Part shown: positions 47,637-58,813 of the stretch, in pieces
Position numbering within the stretch: the first letter of the stretch is position 1
How the letters are laid out: the number at the start of each line of letters is the position of its first letter
Assembly: GCF_013426205.1 (NCBI RefSeq)
Contig: NC_089424.1
Span: 4,702,908 to 4,766,907, forward strand
Origin: Metarhizium brunneum
Lineage: Eukaryota > Ascomycota > Sordariomycetes > Hypocreales > Clavicipitaceae
Length of the DNA: 64,000 nt
Reading direction: 5' to 3'
Program-made: the position numbers and the translations under genes
The notes under the pieces: model-generated
What the model saw: only the letters and a program-made list of their open reading frames with translations
Databases searched by the model: none
What the model was told of the DNA's origin: nothing

Positions 47637-48900
47637 CTTACGAGCCGCTGCACAGAGTTTATTACAGAAATTAATTCCACTATACGCCTACTGGTAATAG
47701 TAAACCTTATCTCCGCCCTAGATACGGCTTACTATCTTCTAGGCCTCGACACTTCTAGATTTGTTACCCTGATCTTTCATCACTCGGCTATTTTGCACCG
47801 CGCCTGACATTTTCCCTGACCCGTTCTTAAAATCTTTACTATTTATTTTATAGACATGATTCTATTATTTCTAAAGCTATAACCTTAGAATTTCTATATC
47901 CCCTCTATACCGCGGAAAACTCCATCACGGCTCCTGCGCTAATACGTCCAAACCAAACCTCTCTCGTTTGATCTGACCTCTCTTAATCTCAATATCGGCC
48001 ACACCACCAATTCCCCAGACCACTTCCCGGATCAACTCCCTTCCTCACGTAAATACTATACCTTCACATACAAATCGTGTCCTCCACCCACGAAATACTA
48101 TCAACCTCAACCTCGTGAACTGATATCCCAGCCAACCCCTGATGCCTTACTGGCAGATGACCAAGCCAGCAGCCGCCGATGCTTCACCAGCAGATAACCC
48201 GACCAACCCTGATATCTCTTATGCAGCATGGCTCAGCCAGGGCCTGACAGCAAAGATGACCGACTATCAACACCACCACATGCCACATTCCTCGGAATCA
48301 CCGTCCAAATGACCAGACTATGCGCAGCAACAGACACGGGAAAAAACTTCCCAGACCTAGGCAACACACCAAAGACACTTAACCAACAACACCACTCGTA
48401 CCACACCTAATCCTCAGAATTACCAGCCAGATGACCAAATCCGCATAGCCCCCTGTTACTGAGGGGGGCCTGGTGATATGGTTTTGCTTTTTCTGACGTT
48501 GCTTTTTGTTTCTGACATTCCTTTTTTCGGGCACCTCTCCCACCTCCCGGCGACGACGAGCAAAGACCATCCTGCCAACCACTTGCCGCTTACGGCGGCT
48601 ACCATTATGAAGCAAGTCTGTGTTTTCCATGATCCCGTCAGCTCAGCTCTGTAACAAAACAGCCATGGACCATTTCTTATGACACATGTGATAGTATTCA
48701 GAGCAGAAGACGCGATAATGCGTACGTGCTCATATGCCCTGGGCCTGAGCCTGTCGCGTAGAGTCTGCCCGACCAGTCCTGGATAACGGAGCGTAGTAAA
48801 CCATCTGTTTCATGCAGAATTATTCCCCTATAGAAACCAGCGATGCGACCTACGTCCCAGGACCGTTTTTCGCTCACACTCATTCCAAATCTCTTTCAAC
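47637..48900. other. Stretch without recognisable genes
   Basis: Moderately AT-rich near 47.7-47.9 kb. From 48.1 to 48.43 kb there are loosely repeated CAGATGACC-like motifs (CCAGCC, GATGACC, CCAACC), perhaps a decayed tandem repeat. No coding evidence. Confidence 0.35.
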
Positions 48901-49951
48901 ATGTCTCGACAACCAACATTCACAAGCATAATTCACTTACGGGATTTCGTCGACGCCATTACAGATGACCCGACCCGAGAAAATGCTCCAAACTACGTCG
49001 AAATCCAAACAGATCTCAACATCTTCGAGGAAGACGGTTTCCATGATCCTAATATCGCCACCGACCCCATTCGCACCCGCATCCATACTTATCTGACGCA
49101 AGAACAACGAGAACTCTACGTTCCTGGCGCTTTCTTCTACGCCGACGGCCGCTTCTTCACGGCACTGTCAATGAACGGCACTCTGGAGATTAGCACGCAG
49201 ACGCTGAGCTTGATGAGGCAGGTCTGGCCAAACATTCGCCCTAGCTCTAGCTGACAGCCTTAGACACCCAGGGAATATCGCCGACTCCGTCCAGTATAAC
49301 CAGCACTTGCCAGAGTAATAGTGCCCGATGGTGACCGTTATCAGCTTCGTGCCTCCCTATACCGACAACTCGCTTGACCCTTCTGAGCCCCGTCACTTCA
49401 CCATTAAAACATCTGTCTACAACGCATCGAAGGCAGCCCTAGCTCACCTCTCCGTAGTCTACTTCTTAGAAGGCACCAAGCGTTAAAGGAAAGTCAAGAC
49501 ACCAGCATCGGGAGCTCTCCTCAGCGTCACTGCTAAGATCGCCGGCCGCACGAGGGACACCAACCTCCTGGCCCTCCAAGTCCTCGACCTCGCTTACTTA
49601 CCAAGACCTGCGTCCGCTCCAACGCCCACCCCGACCGATACTCCACCTTCGAAGCGATCCGACCGCTGGCGTGGCCGGGTCCCATCTACATCTACTCCTT
49701 CGAAGAGGCCACGCATATCGGGCCCTGCCAACGAAGCTGCAAACCCGTCTGATAGGAATACAACTCTTCCAGACGCCTTGTCAAGCGCGCTTATTTTCCC
49801 GCACTCAGAGCTTACTACAGAGCCCATATCCGCCCCAACTTCTCCGTCCACCACTGCTAACCCCAAAGAATCCTCCCCAACCCCGGGCCTGCCCCTCGTA
49901 TCCGACGGCGGAGCTCGTCCACGTCGCAATCGTCATCCCCCCAAGAAGTAG
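48901..49951 (+). pseudogene. Decayed gene of unknown function, possibly a Helitron-associated OB-fold protein
   Basis: Frame 48901-49254 encodes 117 residues (FTSIIHLRDFVDAITDDPTR, TYLTQEQRELYVPGAFFYAD). From 49265 a second frame continues to 49951 with only TAA and TAG stops (near 49313-49318 and 49484): HPGNIADSVQYNQ, EPRHFTIKTSVYNASKAA, HLSVVYFLEGTKR, KTPASGALLSVTAKIAGRT, LLALQVLDLAYLPRP, then a Pro/Ser/Thr-rich tail and basic PRRNRHPPKK end. The beta-rich middle could be an OB fold like the accessory proteins of some fungal Helitrons. That is inference from pattern only. A 130-bp copy of the Helitron leader lies 0.45 kb downstream in the opposite orientation. Broken by at least one frameshift and several stops. 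Confidence 0.55.
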
Positions 49952-50403
49952 GTTAACGTAGAGTAAACATCAGTAAACTAGATACAGCCGTCAATAAGTT
50001 GCCAACAGTGGCATCGATGGAAGATGGCAGCACAGGGACTCATGAAACTGTTAGGCTACAATGACTCAACTACTTTTCCTCCTCAAGCTTGAGTATGTAA
50101 CTTTTCTTGTGCTCCATCCAGTCTGCCCCTAGTTCGGCAATTCCTAAACTCCCGCTATAACGGGCTGAGTCCGATATGACTCGGCTTGCACTCTCGCCTT
50201 CGGCCCCGGCCCCCGGCCTAAACCATGTGTCGAGCTCAGGAGCTCAAGAGCTCAAGAGCTCTCCTTTTCTTGCTCTCTTTTCCTTTCTTCTTTGGCGTTT
50301 AGATACTCGTAGTGGTCGCCTAGCCACTTATCAATATACTCAGCTTGGACCATTACACCCGCACTAGAATCGGCCACTAAGAAGCTCCTGCTCTAACTTT
50401 TAA
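49952..50403. other. Stretch between decayed gene and Helitron leader copy
   Basis: Includes a short GAGCTCAAGAGCTC tandem (about 50231-50265). The minus strand has a protein-like run (IDKWLGDHYEYLNAKEERKR, about 50.28-50.36 kb) that may be a remnant of the Helitron frame downstream of the leader copy. Confidence 0.35.
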
Positions 50404-50533
50404 GTCTGCTCTCACGTTGAGACATCTAGCCCGTATAAAAACTTTCTTAAAACTTCTCATAAATTACTACATCATGTTAAGCTTTCGTTTCTCAAGGCTC
50501 TCCTGGGCAAGCCGCTTGCGGTTTGGTCTCCTG
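50404..50533 (-). repeat. Second copy of the 130-bp Helitron leader segment
   Basis: Gapless reverse-complement match to 12631-12760. Beyond both ends the sequences diverge, apart from weak similarity for another ~20 bp on the Rep side. It indicates a second, mostly lost Helitron copy in this part of the window. Confidence 0.8.
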
Positions 50534-51243
50534 TTTTGTTGCACGATTTGCAGCCGTCAATATAATTATTGAACCAATCAGAACCTCTAAAACTTACTTA
50601 TCTGCACCAAACCCTCAGTATTCGGGAAAAACTTAAGAACTAATGTATACACAGCCTTCCGCTGAACAAAGGGTGGGTGGAGATGGGAATTTTGTTTCGG
50701 CGTGGTGCCTGTGGGCCAAAAAATCTTACACTTTGGCAACGAAGGAGATAGCCAAAATACAGGACGTACGTATGTACATGTACTACTAACTAAGTCGCAT
50801 CACCAACTCTCTTCCGCTTACGCAATGATCAGATGACTAGTTACATATCATATTGATTCAAAAGTGGCGCGTGCCTGAAAATCCTGGAAAATGTAACCCT
50901 AGCACCAAGTCATAGGACGTCGTTTACATTACTTCGTCCTCATTGCTCCATTTGTTGGACGCTATAGTTATTACCCGTTGTCCGCCTATACTGTTCCAAG
51001 TGAAACCCTCATGGCTCGGGGATTCAGCAGCCGAGTCATGGTGTACATGGTGCATATTTGAACTTCCAAATTAGGCCATGGCGTAGGTCTTCCACGTCAG
51101 TACGAGGCCCGTGCTGCTTGCTTATCTTTTCCGACGCTCCACTTAAAGTATGAACTATTGAAGTATTGCGAATGAAAGATCGGCATAAGCAGGCTAGCCG
51201 AAAGACCTACAGGAAACATACCAAGACGACTACCTACACGATA
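50534..51243. other. Non-coding stretch
   Basis: No gene or repeat recognised; ordinary composition. Confidence 0.35.
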
Positions 51244-51396
51244 TGTCAAGTCGCTCATTCAAGGCAACAGCCATTCCTATACTGCTGCCTGGCATATTGC
51301 AATAAGCATTAAGTTTTGTATTATTCTACTCTTTATGTGGGAAATCAGGAGTCTCTCGTTTTGTCTAAGCTGTCCCACACAATCGTGTGTGTGACA
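51244..51396 (-). repeat. Family C short LTR-like repeat, best copy
   Basis: 153 bp. In reverse complement it starts TGTCACACACACGATTGTG and ends GAGCGACTTGACA, that is TG...CA. Relatives at 530-665 and 55616-55773. Flanks (CGATA and CACAA) show no target duplication. Probably a solo LTR of an element not otherwise present here. Confidence 0.6.
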
Positions 51397-51660
51397 CACA
51401 AACTGGTACTTTTTGGTGAGCCAAAGTTACGGGAAAGAATGGAGAACGTCTAGTAAACCCAAAATACGCCCCACGCATTACGTCTTCGTGTAGTATGATA
51501 TTCAACGGACAGAGACCGATCATATATTCGGCTGCTACAAGCTAGCTCAAGTAAACAACATACTGCCATGCTGGACTCCGGCTGTCACAGCAGCTTTCAA
51601 CATTGCCTAATTTGTGGTGGACGCGGGGTCCCAGACATCGCGATCCAGTTGCCACCAGGT

Positions 51661-53427
51661 CTAAATACCATCTTCGTAAACACCCTGTTTGATTGAAGTG
51701 CGGCTGACGTACCTAGACCATGCCTCGCACGTGCTGTTGAGAAAGTCGTGGTTTATCAGTCCCCTGGCAGCTCCGTACTGCTCTACAAACTGAAGGGCAA
51801 GTCCCGTATTAGTGTGCCATCCGATGTGACAATGCATCAGCCAAGCACCCGGGTTATCAGTAACAAATGCTAGAACCAGATAACCAGAGCCTGGCAGCAA
51901 CGCAACATCGCGTCGAGTAGGATTGGAAAGACTGCGTTGCTGAGTAGAGTTATATGTGCCAGTCCCCTGACCAAGAATATAAAAGTCGTGCCCATGCAAA
52001 TGGATCGGGTGTGACGCAGCATTTTGCGCCTGAATAATCACGTAGACCCACTGATTCTTTTCATCCAGCTGGATGACGTGGCTCCGGTGGGTAAATTCTT
52101 TCTCGTCGTTGTAGACTTGAAGCAGGGTAGGATTGGCCCAGTCAACATAGAATGAGGTCTCGTTCAGAGCCCACAAGAAGACGTTTTCTTGCTGAATAAG
52201 GTCCGCCAGTTCGAGATCGGACCAGTGCTCCTTACCAGCACTCCGAGCCACATGGGGAACTAAATTATCCAGCGACTCGTCCTCGCACGCAGCGACCTTA
52301 TAGGCGTACCCCTTCGTTGTCGGGGTATCAGGCTTGTTACCGTAGTAAAGAATTCCGAGGATATTGCCTTGATTCGAATTTTGGGAAGAACATGCGGTCT
52401 GGGGCTCAGCACGTATCCAAAAATTATCCGCGACAGAATGCTGATTGGCTTGGACAATAACATCGTAGCGTTGACCTACAATAGTAGCGGGATGTTAGCT
52501 GTGAACAAAAACATAACATGGAATAAATACCGCCAAGCTCTTACCCATTCCGATATTCAATAACGTGGTTTCATATGGAACAATGGGTACAAAATCAGCC
52601 GCAATAACCGTCATCGTATGGTTATCTATAGAGAATTTGAAATGCGTGTCTATTCCGCCATTGACTAGCCGAAGCCGATAGCTTTTCCCGGCTGTGACCG
52701 ACGTATTGAACCGAGTTCCAACGGTAGTACCGCTTTCGTCTTTCCATATGTTTGTGCCATTGATTATTGCATTGCTTATACCTGGGGGACCTTTGGTGAG
52801 AGTCTCAGAGTAGAGCTCAGAGGCTGTTCTATGATTCCAATCGGACAACAATACTATGCCTTTATCCTCATCATAGTTTGCTGTGGCGGGTCCATTTATG
52901 ATCATACCCCCTGCAGCGCCGTCCCAAGCCTGAAAGCCGAAGTGTGAATGGTACCAGGATGAGCCGTATTGTGTGGCTCTCCACGTGTAAGTGATAGTAC
53001 TACCAGGGGGCGTTGGACATTGAGTAATGGACACTACACCATCCATCTCGTTTGTGCGGTTTTGTCGAATTCCATGGAAGTGAATTGAGGTACCGTTTTG
53101 TGCAATGCCTAAGTTGTTGGTAACATGAATCACAACTATATCACCCCAGTCCGCGATAATCGTTGGTGCCGGAATCGTGCCATTGATAGCATATGCAACG
53201 CGCGAAAAGCCATCAGGTGCAGTGGTTACCTGCTCCAAGTTGAAAAAGTATTCCCTTATAACACCTGTGTCTGGTACTATATCGTAGTAGTCGGTATTTA
53301 TGTCAAAATCACACCATTGACTTCGAGTAGTAGCTGTATTTCCTGTGCATGGGGCACGAGAGAGAACCGCGCTACCACCAGTTTGGGTAGCAGCAACCGC
53401 AAATAAGACAAACGACGGAAGCTTCAT
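51661..53427 (-). CDS. Laccase (multicopper oxidase), 2 exons
   Basis: Exon 1 is 53427-52545, exon 2 is 52475-51661, with a 69-nt GT-AG intron (52544-52476) holding a GCTAAC branch site. The product has 565 residues. A signal peptide covers about the first 20 residues. The four copper signatures are present: HFHG (His116, His118), WYHSHFG (His160, His162), HPIHLHGH (from His450) and HCHIGWH (509-515). These bind the T1 copper and the T2/T3 trinuclear cluster that oxidises phenols and reduces O2 to water. Length, motif order and the final acidic DGI-like end fit ascomycete laccases; many N-glycosylation sites (NGT, NRT, NTS) support secretion. No stops or frameshift. It is intact, in normal-GC DNA, and divergent from the small secreted protein gene at 54066. 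The substrate and role (pigment, lignin-like or host phenols) cannot be read. Confidence 0.93.
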
Positions 53428-54065
53428 GGTAATTTGTCAAGCCCTGGTATAGATATGACAAGTTGAAAGAGTTGTTGTATTATGTGTGTGGCTGTAGACA
53501 GAGATTTACAATACTCTGTGCCATGTCTTATATCCCGCTCAAATAGGATCTTGTATTTTTACGCAGGTGTAACATTCAGTTCCTCTTTCCATGTAAGCTC
53601 AAAGTTTATGGTAGCCTATTGGCGGATTATTTGTGATGCAGTTGCATACGTATGCTTCCCTATAGATGGTTGCACTGAATCGATTCGGACCTATTCTCAA
53701 CGGGTCTAGTAGAGAAACGACTGTTGCTTGGATCATTGCACTGACAAATAGATACTACTTCGGTAGATATTAACTTTCCCAACAGGAGTCCAAGCGGCTT
53801 GACATTCGTGGGCGCTTGCGACGCATACTTTCGGTGAATTCATCTGAGTGGCCCGGCGATAACGCGGCGATAGGAATAAAAGGATCAACTGCCTATTACA
53901 TAATAGTCGACATGAAAATAAGTATAGTGTATAATCAAACTTAAAGCATTTCACTCTGCAAGATTTTTGATCTCGGTAAAACCACTCTGTTTTCTGTTTT
54001 AACCAAGCAATCATCATCTACCATTGACAGTTTGTGTGTATGTAACTTTACACCCCATTTTCAAA
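53428..54065. promoter_or_regulatory. Shared upstream region of laccase and secreted protein genes
   Basis: The laccase (minus) and the 179-aa secreted protein gene (plus) are divergent and separated by 638 bp. Any promoters must lie here. A specific TATA box or binding site cannot be fixed by eye. No conserved repeat or gene is seen. Confidence 0.4.
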
Positions 54066-54725
54066 ATGTACATCAATCAGAATCTACGACATGCTTTCTT
54101 AGCTGCAGTGCTCATTGTCAGTGTCTGCAAGACAACGCTTGGAGCTACTACTTTCAACCTATGGGCTTACGGCTCTAGTCATGGAATAGGAGCGGCAGGC
54201 TTCTGCCAGGGCAATGGTGAGGAACTGCACTATTATGCATACTTTCAACATGGCGTGACTAATATAGAATAACAGGAATTATATTTCTCTGTAATGGAAC
54301 TTCGGCAGGTCATCTGACGCCCATATACTGTGAGTGATGCCTTTATGGTAATCTGAATATGGACATTTACTCACCCTTGTCCTACATTAGTTAGTAACAC
54401 TGACGACGATACCAATGAGTCTTGGACTGTACACTCCAATGCAACCAATAAGCCTGTATCAACGCTGGGAAAGATTGCTTTGCCAAACTCGAACTCCTCC
54501 AATACAGTCGCGATTGTGACCGAATCCAATTCCACATATGGGGTGCGTGATTTCTTTCTCTATGATAGCACCGTTCTTGCCAAGAATGGAGGTCAATGGG
54601 AAAATCACTTTTACGCGTTGGCAACGAATATTTCGGGAATCTGGAAACTTGTCTGGGATCCAGAGAATTTGGATAACCATAATTCGCAGCCGGTTGTTCT
54701 TCGAAATCTGTCCCCTGAGCACTGA
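54066..54725 (+). CDS. Small secreted protein, 179 aa (3 exons)
   Basis: Exons 54066-54216, 54276-54329 and 54391-54725 with GT-AG introns of 59 and 61 nt, both in phase 1, give an unbroken 179-residue protein. The N-terminus MYINQNLRHAFLAAVLIVSV...TLGATTF is a signal peptide. The mature part starts TFNLWAYGSS and has several N-glycosylation sites (NGT, NES, NAT, NSS, NST, NIS). The layout (signal peptide, then a FNLWAYG-type start, then beta-rich sequence) resembles uncharacterised secreted proteins of filamentous fungi. No enzyme motif is visible. The intron phases and the uninterrupted result support the model although the second exon is only 54 nt. Function unknown; effector-like is a guess. 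Confidence 0.72.
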
Positions 54726-55004
54726 GAATGACCTTGAATTTGAGGCAAAGGGCTTTGTGTTGGGTCAAGGCGTTGGATACGTATTCATTTCTTGGCAGAA
54801 ATTGATAGTATATTCATTGTTGTCTTGTTCTCGTTGTAAGCTATATAAACCTCCTGTCACAGCACCATCACAACTTGTCTAAGACACTCACGTGAGCACA
54901 AACTATTAGTGCACTATAAAGCCGTAGTCTTAGATAGCTTCTTCTTCCCTCCTCCTTAAGGCACAACTACGTTACTACTAGCACCTTAGATTCGCCCCGT
55001 GATA

Positions 55005-55318
55005 CTACGCACGTAATGTGTTACCCCGTCTCCTTGAGCGACATAAGGGTGAAGGTGTATAGATCCCGGCTTTACTCCACGATCGAATACATTGAGCCAT
55101 CGCTACTATCTCCCTCCTCAGCCGGCTCCGCAATGGCACCATCATACGTCCAGCACTGCTGAACATCCTCTCGCTCTCCGCAGACGATGAAGGAATTGTG
55201 AGCATATCAACCGCCATTAAAGACAGTCGAGGGTACCAATTAGCGTTGGTTTTCCACCAGTCGATCGGCCTGCTCCTATAATGGTGACTGTTTACAATAT
55301 CTTCAGCGCAGTACCGAG
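55005..55318 (-). pseudogene. hAT transposase fragment (C-terminal dimerisation domain)
   Basis: Minus-strand reading gives WWKTNANWYPRLSLMAVDML, TIPSSSAESERMFSSAGRMM and LRSRLRREIVAMAQCIRSW, the hAT C-terminal dimerisation block with its typical SSSAESERMFSSAG core. Only the last ~100 residues remain. The frame stops at 55005 after a short unrelated tail. The rest of the transposase and the terminal repeats are not visible. Confidence 0.85.
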
Positions 55319-55379
55319 CATCAAGTCAAAGAGGCTCGTCGCTCAGCATCCCATTGGCTCGAGCGGCTGTGTATAGACC

Positions 55380-58300
55380 ACGCGATAGCGTACTTTTTTT
55401 ATTTTTTATAATATATTTTAGATAATTATTTAAGTTATTAATATAATTCTTTAAGAACTAAATAGGTCTTAGAATAAGTAAGTATTACAACAGATAACAG
55501 GAAAGAACCAAAGAAGGAAGAAAAGCCCGATAATTATCACCCAATATGTGCATTCTCAGTGAATGCATGTTTGTTATAAGCATCTTCGTCACAATTAGCT
55601 TATACATATGTGTCAAGGTCAAGTCGCTCACTCAAGGCAACAGCTATTACTATACTGCTGCCTGGCAGGCAGTAATATCACAATAAGTATTTAGTTTTAT
55701 ATTATTCTACTTTTTATATAGGAAATTAAGAGTTTCTTATTTTACCTAAGCTGTCCTATATAATTGTGTGTGTGATAATATAACTTTACTAGTCGGAGAA
55801 GCTATAATTTAGCCGAAGGGATAAAGCTGCTCGCGATATATTTGCACGTATATAGGGATTTTATATTACTATTATTAATTCTAAGCTAATTAGAATTATA
55901 CTTTAAGGTAAAAGTAATCTTTTAAGTATAAATTTATTAAGTATAAAAATAATATTTTTATAACTTTTATAAATTATAAACTATTATTAATATTATAAGT
56001 ATAATATTATATATTACTTATAAGTAAAAAAAAAAATTAATAACTTAATAAAAAATATAAAAAAAGCTATTATTAATATTAAAGTAATTAATATAATAAA
56101 TTAAAAAAAAGTATTATTTTAATTTTTCTTATATTTTATAAAAGCTAATAATAATTATTAAAAAAAAAGGTAAATTATATTATATTTTTAAAGTAATATA
56201 AAATAATAACCTTATAAACTACTTTAATCCTGCTATTATTCTAGGCTAGTTAGCTAGTATTAATATATCTTCTTATATTAGCTTATAAGCAGTAATTATA
56301 TATATTATAAAGTATTATAATAATAAATCTAAAAAGAAGATAAAGCTTTATTATAAGCTTATAAACTAGGTTTTACTATATACCGCTTACTTTTAGCTAT
56401 TATTATTTTTCTTTTTATATCTAATAAATAAGCTAATTATTAAGAGAAATTACTTAATATAAGAGATTTCTTATTTATTACTTAATATTTCTTTATAAAA
56501 AAGTATATAAATAATAGTTTTTATAAATTATTATTTATTAAAATAATATATATACTTATATTATATTAATAAAAATATTAATAAAATTATTAATAATTAT
56601 AAAAAATATTTTAAAAGAAATAATTAATATAAAAATATAACTTATTTTAAGTACTTATAAATATATAATTTTAAAATATAAAAAAAACTTATTAATTAAG
56701 TAAAAAAAAGGGTTTTATTTTACTTTTTTTAATATAATTTTATAAAAGCTTTATTTTAGTTTAATAACTTTTATTATATTAAGTTAATAATAGCTTATTT
56801 ATATTATTTTTTAAAGGATTTATATATAATAAGTAATTATTAGTTTAATTTTATTATAATTATATATAAGTATTATAAAAAGTATTATAATATTTATTTT
56901 AATAATTATTATAAAAAATTAAATATAAATAAATTAAAAGTAAAAAATAATAAATTTAAACTTAAAGTTTATAAAAAGCTTATTATAAAAAAAAATTAAT
57001 ATAAATTTACTTATATACTTTTTAATTACTTATTAAAAAAAAAGATATTAATATTTTTAGTTATTAAAGTATTAATATTAATTATAATTAAACTTTTTAT
57101 ATTAAATAATATATTAATAATAATATTTTTAATAGTAATTATTAAAAGTAATATAAAATAATAAACTATTATAATTTTAATATAAATTATTAGCTTTAAA
57201 AGCTTATAATTTTTTAAATTAAAATTAGCGCCTAGTATATAATATAATAATAAACTACTTTCTAACCTAGAAATTATTTTAGTTATTACTTTATATAAAT
57301 AGTAAAGGTAATACTAGAAAGTTATATTTTATTAATTTACTTTCTGTGTACTTTTAAGCTATTACCGCCAGGAGAGGGATATTAGTTTAGTATATTATAC
57401 TAATAAGTATTATAAGAAACTAGATATTAAGTACTACCTTATATTCCTTATTATACCTTTTAATTAATAAGAACTTTAAGCTTTTTTTAGCTATTAATAA
57501 AACCTAGCTTTAAAAGAAACTAAAAAATATTAAGTACTTAATTATTAATAAAAAAAGTATATTAGAATTATATTAGTTATTATAAATTAATAATTATTTT
57601 TATAAGGCCTTTTTAAATAAAAATAATAAGTTATTTAATAATCTTAATATCTTTTTAATTAATAACTTTTTTTAGCTTTTATTTATATTATAAAAGCTAT
57701 TTTATTATAATAAAAAAATATAAAAAATAAAAATTAAAAGTAAAAATATATATAAATATTTTAATAAATTAGTTTTTTAAAGGTTATTTAATAATAATAA
57801 AATAATAATTAAAAAGTATTTTATATTACTTTTAAAAAATTATAACTTTTTTAATTATTAATTAAGTTTTAAAAACTTTTTTTAATTTAAGTATAAATAA
57901 AACTAAATAATTAAAAAGTTATTAGGTTTATTAATACTTTATAAGTATATATAATTAAAAATAAGGTAAATAAATATAATTATTATTATTTTAATTATTT
58001 TAGCTAGCTAGTTATATAGGTTAAGGCTAAGAATATTAGCCTTAATATTATTATTACTTCTAATAATATAATAGGTAACCTTATAAAGTAAATTTTTATA
58101 TATATTAATACCTACTTAATACTAATATCTAACTTTTAGTAACTAGTTAGCTTTTATAATAGCGCTTATAATATTATTTATAATATTAGCTAGGTACCTA
58201 GAATTAACCTTATTTAAAACTTTTTTTATATTATTATAATAAAATTTAATAAGTATAATAAATTAATATTTTTAATTATTATTAATAATTAAAAAATTAT

Positions 58301-58620
58301 TTTAATTTTCTTAATAAAAAAAAACTTTTTTATTAAAGCTATTTATTATACTTATACTTAGTTTTTTTTAATTATATATTATATTATTATTATTTATAAA
58401 TTATAAAATATTATTAAAAATATAATTATTATAAACCTTTTTTATTAAAATTTTTAAATAAGTTTTAATTATATAGTTATTTTTTATATAAAAATACTTA
58501 AAAGCTTAATATTAAATATATTATTTAATTATAATTATTTATTTTTATAAGTTTTTTTTAAATAAAATAAAAATAAAAATAAAAGATTAATATTATAAAA
58601 AATAATAGGTTCTTACATAA
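55380..58620. repeat. Second AT-rich RIP-degraded block
   Basis: About 3.2 kb of A+T-rich sequence full of TAA/TAG, starting abruptly near 55.39 kb. Near its start is a mutated family C repeat (55616-55773). No protein could be read on either strand, so the element type is unknown. The abrupt change to normal DNA near 58.63 kb suggests that the Copia fragment downstream is a separate, younger or unmutated insertion. Confidence 0.7.
55616..55773 (-). repeat. Family C LTR-like repeat, RIP-mutated copy
   Basis: Follows 51244-51396 along its length (GTCAAGTCGCTCACTCAAGGCAAC, CTATACTGCTGCCTGGCA, ATTCTACTTTTTATATAGGAAAT), but the right half has many C-to-T and G-to-A changes (CCTATATAATTGTG for CCCACACAATCGTG). 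Confidence 0.6.
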
Positions 58621-58759
58621 AATCCTTATAAGATAGACTAGAGTTCTGCATAATAAATTATATAACTGCTCAAAGCTTAACTAGATTACTAACTAATATA
58701 ATAGCTGTAATAATTACTTACTTGGCCTAAGAACTCTTAACCTTTGGATAATTCTACCC

Positions 58760-58796
58760 CTTGCACCCACACAGCTCTAACGTGCAAGGGGTGGAG
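58760..58796. repeat. Perfect inverted repeat around CCCCTTGCAC
   Basis: ACCCCTTGCAC...GTGCAAGGGGT forms a stem with a loop of about 15 bp just upstream of the Copia fragment. Its role is unknown; it may mark the break point where the Copia element is truncated. Confidence 0.5.
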
Positions 58797-58813
58797 TAAT
58801 ATTTTATCAATAT

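Noticed and set aside
48228..48410. 60-aa plus-strand frame
   Set aside because: Thr/Pro/Gln-rich translation of a loosely repetitive segment, no sign of a gene.
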